This document shows, in pieces, positions 1 to 7,972 of a stretch of DNA of 31,374 nucleotides (its first letter is position 1; every line of letters starts with the position of its first letter). Made by a program: the position numbers and the translations under genes. The notes below the pieces were generated by a model. The model was not told the DNA's origin, did not search any database, and was given only the letters and a program-made list of their open reading frames with translations. The DNA is from UBA6544 sp049601975. GTDB taxonomy: Bacteria; Pseudomonadota; Alphaproteobacteria; UBA8366. The stretch lies in the NCBI GenBank assembly GCA_049601975.1, contig JBMYRC010000040.1, positions 1 through 31,374 on the forward strand. The letters run 5' to 3'.

Positions 1-135
1 CTGGGTTGGAAGAAGGCACTCTTAAGTGATCCGGGATTTCTCGAAGGCCTCAATGTCCGCGAAGGAAAAGTCACCTACGAAGCCGTCGCGGAAGCCGTCG
101 GCATGGACTACACGCCAAGAGAAGACGTGCTGTAG
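1..135 (+). CDS. ald: Alanine dehydrogenase, C-terminal fragment (partial at window edge)
   Basis: Frame 1 is open from the first base to a TAG at 133-135 and encodes 44 residues that begin LGWKKAL and end PREDVL. The stretch with GLNV, then GKVTYEAVAEAVG, resembles the extreme C-terminus of bacterial NAD-dependent L-alanine dehydrogenases, where the same GxVTYEAVAEAxG pattern closes the protein. The enzyme interconverts L-alanine with pyruvate and ammonia. The start and all catalytic domains lie outside the window, so the call rests on this tail only. It converges on the nitroreductase gene, leaving seven bases between the two stop codons, and no terminator hairpin fits there. Confidence 0.65.
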   Translation: MGWKKALLSDPGFLEGLNVREGKVTYEAVAEAVGMDYTPREDVL

Positions 136-142
136 AGAAGGG

Positions 143-712
143 CTATCCCGTCCATTCCGACATGAATTGCGCGGCGTCCGGGCGGCGTTTTTCGCTGACC
201 TGTTTGATTGGCGTGCCGAGGTAGACGAAAGAGACGATTTCATCTGTCGGCTCGATGCCCAGCGCCGCTTTCACATTCAGGTCTTTGGCGTTCTTGCCTG
301 TCAGCAGGATGCCGCCATAGCCTTTGGCCTGAGCCGCCACGATCATGTTATAGGCGGCGATACCTGTAGTGACCGCCTGCTCGACCGCTGGCACTTTCTC
401 GTTATGCTCGTCGATCTTTGCGACAGCGACGACGATCAGCGGTGAGCGCATCGGGCGATTTCGTTCCTTTTCGATCATCGCTTCGTCCGCCGACGGATCG
501 CGCTTCTTCAGCGCCTCGACGAAAACGTCGCCGAGTTTGGCTCGGGCATCACCCTCAATGGTGATGAACTGGAATGGCGATAGATTCCCGTGATCGGGCG
601 CGCTCATCGCCGCCGCCATAATTTCATCCAGATCGGCGCCGCGGGGTGCCGGATCGCTCAACAGTTTCGGTGGTACGGATACCCGTGAAATAAGAGCCTG
701 CATCGTGTCCAT
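143..712 (-). CDS. Nitroreductase family protein (YdjA-like)
   Basis: A 189-residue protein with the features of the FMN-binding nitroreductase fold. Near the N-terminus, APDHGNLSPFQF corresponds to the flavin-contacting APSxGNxxPW region. The middle carries VEQAVTTGIAAYNMIVAAQAKGYGG, the usual helix followed by a GYG turn, and the C-terminal part has VSFVYLGTP. Length fits the short YdjA branch, homodimeric NAD(P)H-dependent oxidoreductases of loosely defined substrate. The ATG at 712 is preceded by GAGGAGG at good spacing. It lies 35 bases downstream of the rhomboid gene on the same strand, so the two are probably co-transcribed. The physiological substrate cannot be read from sequence. Confidence 0.88.
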   Translation of the reverse strand: MDTMQALISRVSVPPKLLSDPAPRGADLDEIMAAAMSAPDHGNLSPFQFITIEGDARAKLGDVFVEALKKRDPSADEAMIEKERNRPMRSPLIVVAVAKIDEHNEKVPAVEQAVTTGIAAYNMIVAAQAKGYGGILLTGKNAKDLNVKAALGIEPTDEIVSFVYLGTPIKQVSEKRRPDAAQFMSEWTG

Positions 713-747
713 CGCGTCGACCTCCTCAAATCCAGCGCCTGCACATG

Positions 748-1455
748 CTATGTATGTGCGGTTGGTGTAAATTCAAAACGATTTGGCGGCAAACCACGAC
801 CGTCAAACCATGAAAATCCGATAAATCCGAATATAAACCCACCGAGATGAGTCTCCCAGGCGATACCCCCACCCGCCATACCGAGCGCTTCGGGCGGGAG
901 CATGCCGAAAAAGAAATTCAGTACCATCCACACGACGACAAATCCGAGCGCCGAACTTCTGCTACTGAAAGGCATGGGATTAGAAGGATCGGAAGGCCGG
1001 AAACTCATGCGGCAGACCGCACCGACCATTCCGGCGACAGCGCCCGACGCACCGATGACAGGTACTATCAATCCAATATTAAAGAACCAAAACACCAAGG
1101 CGCCCGCCAATCCGCAAGACACATAGAATTGTAGCATCGCCCAGCTTCCCATGCGGCGACCGACCGCGGCACCGAATGCCAGAAACATTAAGACGTTCAC
1201 CAGCAAATGCGTGAGATCACCGTGCACCAACAAATACGTCACCGGCGTTGAGAAAAGCGACCATCCCACGCCATGCGCAGCCAAAGTCGCTTCCGAGTAG
1301 CGGGCCGGAATAAAGGCCATATCCACCAATAGGGACAACGCGCCCTCGTCGGACAAGAGATACACCCGCCCGATATGGGCCAGCAGTGTCACACCCGCAA
1401 TCCATTTGACCGCATCGGGGGCATTAAAGATGGGCGCGTTCTGTGCAGCGGACAC
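748..1455 (-). CDS. Rhomboid family intramembrane serine protease
   Basis: A 235-residue, highly hydrophobic protein of the rhomboid family, which cleaves transmembrane substrates within the lipid bilayer. The catalytic serine is S138 in the GASG motif and the catalytic histidine is H203 in the last helix (ETHLGG). H78, H83 and N87 form the conserved HxxxxHxxxN pattern of the second helix that shapes the oxyanion site. About six membrane segments are visible. The start is GTG at 1455 with AAGGA seven bases upstream. It is divergent from the acyl-CoA ligase gene, so the 1456-1607 region should hold promoters for both. Its substrate is unknown. Confidence 0.92.
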   Translation of the reverse strand: MSAAQNAPIFNAPDAVKWIAGVTLLAHIGRVYLLSDEGALSLLVDMAFIPARYSEATLAAHGVGWSLFSTPVTYLLVHGDLTHLLVNVLMFLAFGAAVGRRMGSWAMLQFYVSCGLAGALVFWFFNIGLIVPVIGASGAVAGMVGAVCRMSFRPSDPSNPMPFSSRSSALGFVVVWMVLNFFFGMLPPEALGMAGGGIAWETHLGGFIFGFIGFSWFDGRGLPPNRFEFTPTAHT

Positions 1456-1607
1456 GGATTGTCCTTTGGGTTGAATTCCGTGTCAAAACTACGGCTAGAA
1501 CGCCGCAAGGTCACGGATTTACCGTCAAAATGTTTGATCCCGGGGTTGCCCTTCGCCAGACTCCGCCAAGCTCAGAGATGGGAACAATCGCACGAGGGAA
1601 CGAGACC

Positions 1608-3131
1608 GTGAATCTTGCAATGTGGGTGGCGCGAAACGGCGGCACAGTTGGTGACAAGCCCGCTACCGCCTATGGTGACAAAGTCGTCCATACCTATGCC
1701 GAAATGTCGGACCGGGTTGCCCGAATCGCGGGCGGTTTGCGCCACGGGATCGGCATGGCCGCAGGCGACCGGGTCGCGCTGTTGATGAAGAACTGTCCGG
1801 AATATATGGAATGCATGTTCGGCGCCTGGCACGGGGGCCTCGCGGCGGTGCCGATCAACGCCAAACTCCACCCGAGCGAATTCAAATACATCATCGAGAA
1901 CAGCGGCTCGAAAGTCTGTATCGCAACCGCCGATCTCGCCGACGAAATTCGGGGCACCGAAATCGACGGATTAGAGCGGTTGATTGTCCTCGGCGACCCG
2001 GATCACACAGCCCTCCTCGCGGCCGATCCGATCAAGATGGTGGAAACCGACGCCGACGATCTCGCCTGGTTGTTCTATACCAGCGGCACCACCGGCCGGC
2101 CGAAAGGCGCCATGCTCTCGCACAGAAATCTCGCAGTCTGTTCGTGGTGCTATTTGGCGGATGTCGACCCTTATGCGCCGTGGTCGGCAATGCTGCACGC
2201 CGCCCCGATCAGTCACGGTGCAGGTCTCTATGGCCTTGCCCATATTATGAAGGGATCCTGCCAAGTGATCCCGGAGAGCGGTGGCTTCGAACCGCAAGAG
2301 ATCTTCAAGCTAATCAAAGCATGGCCCAATCTCGCGTTCTTTGCGGCACCCACGATGGTCAAACGGATGCTGATGTCGCCGATCGATTCCGACACCTCAA
2401 ACCTAAAGGCCGTCATCTATGGCGGCGGACCGATGTATGTGGAGGATATCCTGCAAGCGATGGATCGCTTCGGCAACAAGTTCACCCAGCTCTACGGTCA
2501 AGGTGAATCGCCGATGACCATCACATCGCTGAACCAGGACTTCCACGCCATGCGCGACCATCCGCGCTATCTCGAACGCCTCGGCTCCGTCGGGCGCTCG
2601 ATGAGTGGCCTCTTGGTGCGCACCGCCGACGAGGATGACGTCACTCTGCCGCCGGGCGAGATCGGCGAAATCCTGGTGAAAGGCGATATCGTCATGAAGG
2701 GCTATTGGCGGAACCCAGAAGCCACCGAGGCCGCCCTACGAGGCGGCTGGCTGCATACGGGCGATGTCGGAATCTTCGATGAAGACGGGTTCCTGACCCT
2801 GAAAGATCGATCCAAGGACATGATCATTAGCGGTGGCACCAATATCTACCCCCGCGAGGTCGAGGAGGTATTACTGCGCCATCCCGGCGTCGCCGAAGTC
2901 TCGGTCATCGGCAGACCCGATCCCGAATGGGGCGAAGTCGTCGTCGCCTATGTGGTCGCGGAAGACGCGGAGAAAGCCACGCCAAAAGAACTGGATGCGC
3001 TTTGCCTGGAGCACGTGGCCCGCTTCAAGCGCCCCAAGGATTACCGCTATGTCGATAGCCTGCCGAAGAATAATTACGGTAAGGTCCTGAAAACCGACCT
3101 CCGGGACCGCGACGCGAAGGAGGCCGAGTAA
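1608..3131 (+). CDS. AMP-forming acyl-CoA synthetase (ANL superfamily)
   Basis: A class I adenylate-forming ligase that activates a carboxylic acid as acyl-AMP and transfers it to CoA. The phosphate-binding loop YTSGTTGRPKG starts near residue 157. It is followed by YGGGPMY, the LYGQGE adenine-binding motif, the hinge region GWLHTGDVG...DRSKDMIISGG, and the catalytic lysine K492 in NNYGKVLKTDL. I chose GTG 1608 (507 residues) because AGGGA lies eight bases upstream and family members begin just before MWVARNGG. The frame stays open upstream to 1443, which would overlap the rhomboid gene and add a tail unlike the family. Its TAA overlaps the next ATG (TAATG), showing translational coupling. 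The acid substrate is undetermined; medium or long chain and aryl acids are possible. Confidence 0.9.
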   Translation: MNLAMWVARNGGTVGDKPATAYGDKVVHTYAEMSDRVARIAGGLRHGIGMAAGDRVALLMKNCPEYMECMFGAWHGGLAAVPINAKLHPSEFKYIIENSGSKVCIATADLADEIRGTEIDGLERLIVLGDPDHTALLAADPIKMVETDADDLAWLFYTSGTTGRPKGAMLSHRNLAVCSWCYLADVDPYAPWSAMLHAAPISHGAGLYGLAHIMKGSCQVIPESGGFEPQEIFKLIKAWPNLAFFAAPTMVKRMLMSPIDSDTSNLKAVIYGGGPMYVEDILQAMDRFGNKFTQLYGQGESPMTITSLNQDFHAMRDHPRYLERLGSVGRSMSGLLVRTADEDDVTLPPGEIGEILVKGDIVMKGYWRNPEATEAALRGGWLHTGDVGIFDEDGFLTLKDRSKDMIISGGTNIYPREVEEVLLRHPGVAEVSVIGRPDPEWGEVVVAYVVAEDAEKATPKELDALCLEHVARFKRPKDYRYVDSLPKNNYGKVLKTDLRDRDAKEAE

Positions 3132-3940
3132 TGACCGGGCGCCTCGCAGGTAAAACCGCCATCGTCACCGGCGCCGGCTCTATCGGGCCCGGTTGGGGAA
3201 ACGGCAAGGCAACCGCAGCGCTGTTCGCGCGCGAAGGGGCGAAGGTGCTTTGCGCAGATTTGAATATGGATGCGGCGCAAGAGACTGCCGGGATCATCAC
3301 GCAAGAAGGCAATGAGGCAATAGCCTTCCAATGCAACGTCACCGACAGCGAACAAGTCAAAGCCATGGTCGACGCGTGCTGCGACACCTACGGTACCGTC
3401 GACATTCTGCACAACAATGTCGGCATCCTCGGCATGGGCGGTCCGGTGGAGCATGACGAAGCGGAATGGGACAAGGTCAACGCGGTGAACGTCAAAAGCA
3501 TGTTCCTGACCTGTAAACACACCATCCCGGTCATGGAATCCCAAGGCGGCGGCGCCATCGTGAACATCTCCTCGGTCTCCGGCATTCGATGGATGGGCGT
3601 CGCATATCTCTCCTATGCCACGACCAAGGCGGCGATCTTGCAATTGACGAAGACCATCGCCGCGCAATACGCACCAAAACACATCCGTTGCAACGCCATC
3701 CTGCCGGGCTTGATGAGGACGCCGATGGTAGAAGTCGGCCTTGCCGGAACTTACGCCGACGGCGATGTGGAAGAGATGATTCGCCTCCGCGATTCCCAAT
3801 GCCCCATGGGCCATATGGGAGACGCCTGGGACGTGGCGAATGCGGCGCTGTTTCTGGCCTCCGACGATGCGAAATACATTACCGGCGCGGACATCGTGGT
3901 CGACGGCGGGCTCAGTCTTTCATCGGTCTCGCCGGGGTGA
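3131..3940 (+). CDS. Short-chain dehydrogenase/reductase (SDR)
   Basis: A 269-residue classical SDR, NAD(P)-dependent. The N-terminal cofactor motif is TGAGSIGPGWGNGKATA, a glycine-rich turn with a few extra residues compared with the usual TGxxxGIG. NNVG occupies the place of the NNAG motif, ISS near residue 147 carries the catalytic serine, and Y162 with K166 (YATTK) forms the YxxxK pair. The C-terminal DIVVDGG is typical of 3-oxoacyl reductase and glucose dehydrogenase-like members. The start ATG shares a base with the ligase stop, and the TGA overlaps the GTG of the decarboxylase gene, so the three are translated together. An oxidoreductase acting on a product of the linked ligase or decarboxylase is likely but not shown. 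Confidence 0.92.
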   Translation: MTGRLAGKTAIVTGAGSIGPGWGNGKATAALFAREGAKVLCADLNMDAAQETAGIITQEGNEAIAFQCNVTDSEQVKAMVDACCDTYGTVDILHNNVGILGMGGPVEHDEAEWDKVNAVNVKSMFLTCKHTIPVMESQGGGAIVNISSVSGIRWMGVAYLSYATTKAAILQLTKTIAAQYAPKHIRCNAILPGLMRTPMVEVGLAGTYADGDVEEMIRLRDSQCPMGHMGDAWDVANAALFLASDDAKYITGADIVVDGGLSLSSVSPG

Positions 3941-5271
3941 GTTTCGACCGGAAATCCTTGGAGCTCCTCTCCGAGGCTCTGGAGCATCTCGATAACGGTT
4001 TCGACACTCTTCCCGCATTTGAAGCAGAGGCCGATCTCGACGCTTTACGTCCAGTACTCCTCGCCGCCGCCGAGCGGATGCGCGACAATTATCCCTATCA
4101 GCATCCGCTCTATGCGGGACAAATGCTCAAGCCGCCGCATCCTGTGGCGCGGCTCGCCTATGCGATGGCACAGTTCATCAACCCGAACAATCACGCGATA
4201 GATGGCGGTCGGGCAAGTTCCGCGATGGAACGCGAAGCCGTGGCCGAGATCGCGGGCATGTTTGGATGGGAGACCCACCTCGGGCATCTCACCGGCGGCG
4301 GCACCATGGCCAATATGGAAGCGCTCTGGGTCGCCGGCCGGATCAAGCCAGGCAAGACAATCGTCGCCTCAGACCAGGCGCACTATACCCATGGCCGCAT
4401 CAGCGAAGTTCTACAGATACCGTTCGCACCGATTGCCAGCGATGCCGAGGGCCGAATGGATATGCCAGCGCTCGATGCCGCCTTACAAACCGGCAATGTA
4501 GGAACCATCGTCGCCACCATGGGCACGACAGGTATCGGCACCACCGACCCACTTCCAGAGATCCTGGCGCTGGCGGAGCGCTGCGATTGCCGGGTTCACG
4601 TGGACGCCGCCTATGGCGGATATTTCATCCTCGCGGATAATCTACCGCCCCGTACCCGTGACGCGTTCGCGCGGATCGGCGATGCGGATTCCATCGTCAT
4701 CGATCCGCATAAGCATGGCCTGCAGCCTTACGGTTGCGGCTGCACCCTGTTTCGCGACCCAACAGTCGGCGCGCACTACAAACATGAGTCGCCCTATACC
4801 TATTTCACGTCGACCGAGCTCCATCTCGGCGAAATCAGTTTGGAATGTTCGCGCGCCGGGGCGGCAGCCGTCGCCTTATGGACGACGCAACAAGCACTGC
4901 CGTTGGCAAAGGACGGTGTTTTCGCAAGCGATCTAGAGAGATGCCGGTCCGCCGCCACGGCGTTATTCGACCATCTGACGGCGGACGACCGCTTTCTCAC
5001 CATCATTGCGCCGGAGCTGGATATCGTCTTGTGGGCACCACTCGGCGATACCGCTAGTGAGATATCCGAACGTTCGCAAAAAATGTTCAACGACACAGCC
5101 AAACAGGACCTGCATCTCGCCCTCGTCGATTTGCCGCAGAGACTGCTGCAATCACACTGGCAATATGTCACCTTCGATCAACCGAGCGTGACATGTTTAC
5201 GGTCCTGCCTAATGAAACCCGAACATTTAGACTGGATCGAAAAAATTTGGGGCATTATCAAAGAATTTTAA
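3937..5271 (+). CDS. PLP-dependent decarboxylase / aminotransferase class V-like protein (group II decarboxylase family)
   Basis: A 444-residue fold-type I PLP enzyme. HVDAAYGGYF around residue 223 supplies the aspartate that contacts the pyridine nitrogen, and DPHKHGLQPYG places the Schiff-base lysine at K259. GHLTGGGTMANMEAL is the cofactor-phosphate region of group II decarboxylases (glutamate, tyrosine, DOPA and aspartate decarboxylases). The start is GTG 3937, overlapping the SDR stop as GTGA. The frame is open upstream through the SDR gene, but that stretch is only its shadow. It ends the ligase-SDR-decarboxylase operon. The substrate amino acid is not predictable; decarboxylation to an amine is the family default, though some relatives are lyases. 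Confidence 0.85.
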   Translation: MSFDRKSLELLSEALEHLDNGFDTLPAFEAEADLDALRPVLLAAAERMRDNYPYQHPLYAGQMLKPPHPVARLAYAMAQFINPNNHAIDGGRASSAMEREAVAEIAGMFGWETHLGHLTGGGTMANMEALWVAGRIKPGKTIVASDQAHYTHGRISEVLQIPFAPIASDAEGRMDMPALDAALQTGNVGTIVATMGTTGIGTTDPLPEILALAERCDCRVHVDAAYGGYFILADNLPPRTRDAFARIGDADSIVIDPHKHGLQPYGCGCTLFRDPTVGAHYKHESPYTYFTSTELHLGEISLECSRAGAAAVALWTTQQALPLAKDGVFASDLERCRSAATALFDHLTADDRFLTIIAPELDIVLWAPLGDTASEISERSQKMFNDTAKQDLHLALVDLPQRLLQSHWQYVTFDQPSVTCLRSCLMKPEHLDWIEKIWGIIKEF

Positions 5272-5386
5272 CGAAAAATATATTATTTACTTAAGAATTA
5301 CTTAAGTGATATTGACATGATCATTAAGCATCAGTGTTTATCAATAATAAAACTTGTGTTTCGACATGAAAACAAAGTAATTCCGG
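5272..5386. other. AT-rich spacer between convergent genes with TTAA-N7-TTAA motif
   Basis: This 115-bp spacer separates the decarboxylase and NfeD stop codons and is much richer in A and T than its surroundings. It contains ACTTAAG (5289-5295) and CTTAAGT (5301-5307), which form a 7-bp inverted repeat around a 5-base loop. Read another way, this is TTAA (5291-5294), seven bases, TTAA (5302-5305), the spacing of a full CtrA-binding site in alphaproteobacteria. No GC-rich terminator is seen, and there is no promoter-orientated gene beside it, so a regulatory role is doubtful. Confidence 0.35.
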
Positions 5387-5857
5387 CTACTCTTCCGGCT
5401 TCTCCACGACTAGCGTTGCGCCCTCCACACCCGTTACCCGAACGCGCGCACCTTCGGGTATATAGACTTTGTCGCTGGTTGAGACGCGCCAAAGGCTATC
5501 GCCTACTTTCGCTTTTCCAACGCCATCAACAATCGGGTCCGCCAGAACGAGGACGCGTCCGATATATTGGGCACCTCTGACATTCAGTGTTGGGTCGGCA
5601 GTCTCAACCGGATGCCCCTTGAGCCAATACCGCCATGCGACCACAGCCACAACCGAGAAGACTCCGAATACGAAAATCTGATTCTGCCAACCAAAATCCG
5701 GAACAATGAGAAGTATTCCACCGACGATTCCCGCGGATACACCCATCCACAAAAAGAAGGTTCCCGGCAGGACAATCTCAAGCCCGAGGAGCAATACACC
5801 CAGAATCAACCAATGCCAGAATTGCAGTTCTTGTACGAATTGGGACATGTCAGTCAT
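5387..5857 (-). CDS. NfeD family membrane protein
   Basis: A 156-residue short-form NfeD protein. Three hydrophobic segments fill roughly residues 10-85 (FWHWLILGVLLLGLEIVLPG, then two further helices). A soluble beta-rich OB-fold domain follows with ARVRVTGVEGATLVVE at the end. Short NfeD proteins are typically encoded beside an SPFH/stomatin gene and are thought to act with it in membrane microdomain or protein-quality functions. Here the start lies five bases after the stop of the SPFH gene, so the pair is an operon. An internal methionine at 5848 is an alternative start. The long form with the ClpP-like protease domain is absent. Confidence 0.9.
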   Translation of the reverse strand: MTDMSQFVQELQFWHWLILGVLLLGLEIVLPGTFFLWMGVSAGIVGGILLIVPDFGWQNQIFVFGVFSVVAVVAWRYWLKGHPVETADPTLNVRGAQYIGRVLVLADPIVDGVGKAKVGDSLWRVSTSDKVYIPEGARVRVTGVEGATLVVEKPEE

Positions 5858-5862
5858 GGCGA

Positions 5863-6852
5863 TTACGCTGTCACCCAGGGGCCGCGATTTCCACCCGTTG
5901 GTCCGGAATCGCCTTGCCTGCCGCTGGAATCGCCGAACGATTGCTTTGCGATTTCGGCGATGCCCCCAATTGCGCCAATCACGCCGGTTGCCTCAACTGG
6001 CATGAAGAACAATTTCTCATTCGGCGAATTCGCGAACTGGCCCAAAGCCTCGATATACTTTTGCGCGACAAAATAATTAATCGCCTGTATGTCCCCGCGT
6101 GCGATCGCTTCCGATACCATCGCGGTGGCTTTCCCTTCGGCTTCCGCTTCGCGCTCTCGCGCTTCCGCATCCCGGAATGCCGCTTCCTTCCGGCCCTCGG
6201 ACTCCAAGATGGCCGCTTGCTTCATTCCTTCCGCCCGCAAAATCTCCGACTGACGCGCGCCCTCGGCTTCCAGAATGCTGGCGCGTTTCTCCCGTTCGGC
6301 CTTCATCTGCCGCCCCATCGCTTCCACCAAATCCAGCGGTGGCGCGATATCCTTGATCTCGATACGAGTGACCTTCACGCCCCATGGGTTGGTCGCTTCA
6401 TCGACGACATTCAGAAGGTTCGCGTTGATTGTGTCGCGCTCGGACAAAAGCATATCCAGATCCATCGAGCCCATCACGGTCCGAATATTAGTCATTGTCA
6501 AGTTGAGGATCGCGCGCTCCAGGTCGTTCACTTCGTACGCCGCCTTGGCGGTATCGATCACCTGAAAAAAGACAACGCCGTCCGCTGTCACCATGGCGTT
6601 GTCCTTGGAAATGACCTCCTGGCTCGGGACGTCGAGGACCATTTCGCGCATATTCATTTTAGCGCCGACCCGATCGACAAAAGGCAGGATAAGATTCAAC
6701 CCCGGGTACAGCGTTTTCGTATATCGACCAAAGCGTTCGATTGCGATTTCGGTCCCCTGCGGCACTTGTTTGACGCCCATGAAGATCATGAGAACGACAA
6801 GAATCACAAAGACGATGACAAAGACAGATAGCCCATCTACGTAGAACGGCAT
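5863..6852 (-). CDS. SPFH domain / stomatin-prohibitin family protein (QmcA-like)
   Basis: A 329-residue membrane-anchored SPFH protein. Residues 8-26 form a single hydrophobic N-terminal anchor. The SPFH domain follows, with VPQGTEIAIERFGRY at its start and YPGLNLILPFVDRV. Residues about 195-260 are an alanine- and glutamate-rich coiled coil with repeated EAEGARQSEILRAEG-type units. The C-terminus is glycine-rich and variable. Such proteins oligomerise on the inner membrane and modulate proteases such as FtsH or organise lipid domains. The ATG at 6852 has AGGAG eight bases upstream. The partner NfeD gene follows after five bases. Confidence 0.93.
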   Translation of the reverse strand: MPFYVDGLSVFVIVFVILVVLMIFMGVKQVPQGTEIAIERFGRYTKTLYPGLNLILPFVDRVGAKMNMREMVLDVPSQEVISKDNAMVTADGVVFFQVIDTAKAAYEVNDLERAILNLTMTNIRTVMGSMDLDMLLSERDTINANLLNVVDEATNPWGVKVTRIEIKDIAPPLDLVEAMGRQMKAEREKRASILEAEGARQSEILRAEGMKQAAILESEGRKEAAFRDAEAREREAEAEGKATAMVSEAIARGDIQAINYFVAQKYIEALGQFANSPNEKLFFMPVEATGVIGAIGGIAEIAKQSFGDSSGRQGDSGPTGGNRGPWVTA

Positions 6853-6981
6853 AACGCTAACTCCTGTTCGACTGTTAAACAGATCGATATGGGGAAAACT
6901 TTTGCCTTCCCTTCACCGTCGCGGTCGATTTCGATACTAAACTATATCGGGGCTGTAGGGGTCTATTACTACGGTTTGGCG

Positions 6982-7935
6982 CTAAGTTTCGAGAAACCGC
7001 CCCAAACGCACCGCTGTTTGGCCGGGAAATAGACGCCGCGACGGCATGATTAGGATGCAATTGTCATGTGGGGTTCTAACATCCTCCCCTCCGTCCCGGC
7101 CCAACAACGTTCCAGCCTCCGGAATGACCTCCAAACCTCGATAGGGTTCCACAAACGTGAAGGCGTTGGTTTTAATCGTCACAACATCCGTCACTTCGAC
7201 GAATTTCTGGGCACCCTCGACCGGCGTCAGATGCGCTTCTACGCTCTGCGGCTCGACGGAATCGCACGCCAGTAGGAACCGCAACGCGGTCTGTAGCGAG
7301 ACATCGGCGCTCGCTTTCTCCCAATGCTGTCCGCATTCAACGAGCAACGCGTTCTTCTTGCTCGACGGATCACCGAAATCGCCATAATCGCGCAAGCGTC
7401 TGCCCGCCGCGTGCCCTTCATCGGAGACCACATAGACCGGCACACCCAGCGCTCCCGCCAATTCCCGCCCCTTGAGAAGCGGTCCCGCCAGCATCAACGG
7501 CGCTACGCTGGTCTGCATGGAATGGATATCGAGTAGAAAATCCACTCCATCGACGAATGGACGCAACTCGCGCGCGCGTTCCAACTCGGCACTGCTACGC
7601 GGTCCGTCCAATACTTCGGGCGACCATAACCGATTGAAGTCTTCATCGACGAACCGAGAGAGCAACGGCTGCGCCGGGTTGAAGCTCAAAAAAGCACGAT
7701 AATTGTTGAAGGCGAAGGTAAGCTTGCCCTGTTTCGGCCTGATCTCTTGGCGAAACAAAAAATCGAGGGTAATCGCGCCGCAGAGCTCGTTGCCATGGGT
7801 AACCGCCGCGACCATGACATGCGGCCCCGGCTTCCCGCTATCGAACGTCGTGACATAGTCCAGTCCGGTATTTCCGTTTCGATAGGCGGAAATATCCGGC
7901 GCGGTCAATTCGACCGGGTACGCATCGCTCACCAC
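6982..7935 (-). CDS. Succinylglutamate desuccinylase/aspartoacylase family zinc hydrolase
   Basis: A 317-residue member of the M14-like deacylase family, zinc carboxypeptidase relatives that hydrolyse N-acyl amino acids. THGNE near residue 47 supplies the first histidine and glutamate ligands, LLDIHS near residue 138 supplies the third ligand (DIHS motif), and ECGQHWE carries the later conserved glutamate region. The start is one of two adjacent GTG codons (7935 or 7932) behind GGAGAG; spacing slightly favours the second. It lies 37 bases downstream of fhs on the same strand and is probably co-transcribed. The acyl amino acid is unknown, and no arginine-succinyltransferase or ectoine pathway genes are nearby to specify it. 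Confidence 0.85.
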   Translation of the reverse strand: MVSDAYPVELTAPDISAYRNGNTGLDYVTTFDSGKPGPHVMVAAVTHGNELCGAITLDFLFRQEIRPKQGKLTFAFNNYRAFLSFNPAQPLLSRFVDEDFNRLWSPEVLDGPRSSAELERARELRPFVDGVDFLLDIHSMQTSVAPLMLAGPLLKGRELAGALGVPVYVVSDEGHAAGRRLRDYGDFGDPSSKKNALLVECGQHWEKASADVSLQTALRFLLACDSVEPQSVEAHLTPVEGAQKFVEVTDVVTIKTNAFTFVEPYRGLEVIPEAGTLLGRDGGEDVRTPHDNCILIMPSRRLFPGQTAVRLGRFLET

Positions 7936-7972
7936 TTACTCTCCATCAAACCGCCCATTAAGGCCCGAAGCC

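Noticed and set aside
1443..1607. Upstream extension of the acyl-CoA ligase frame to a GTG at 1443
   Set aside because: It overlaps the rhomboid start, has no ribosome site, and the extra 55 residues do not resemble the ligase family; GTG 1608 is well placed.
3589..3936. Open frame ahead of the PLP decarboxylase inside the SDR gene
   Set aside because: It is an arginine-rich shadow of the SDR gene in another frame; the GTGA overlap at 3937 gives a natural start.
5914..6831. 305-residue plus-strand frame across the SPFH gene
   Set aside because: Arg/His-rich complement of a clear SPFH protein; no start signals.
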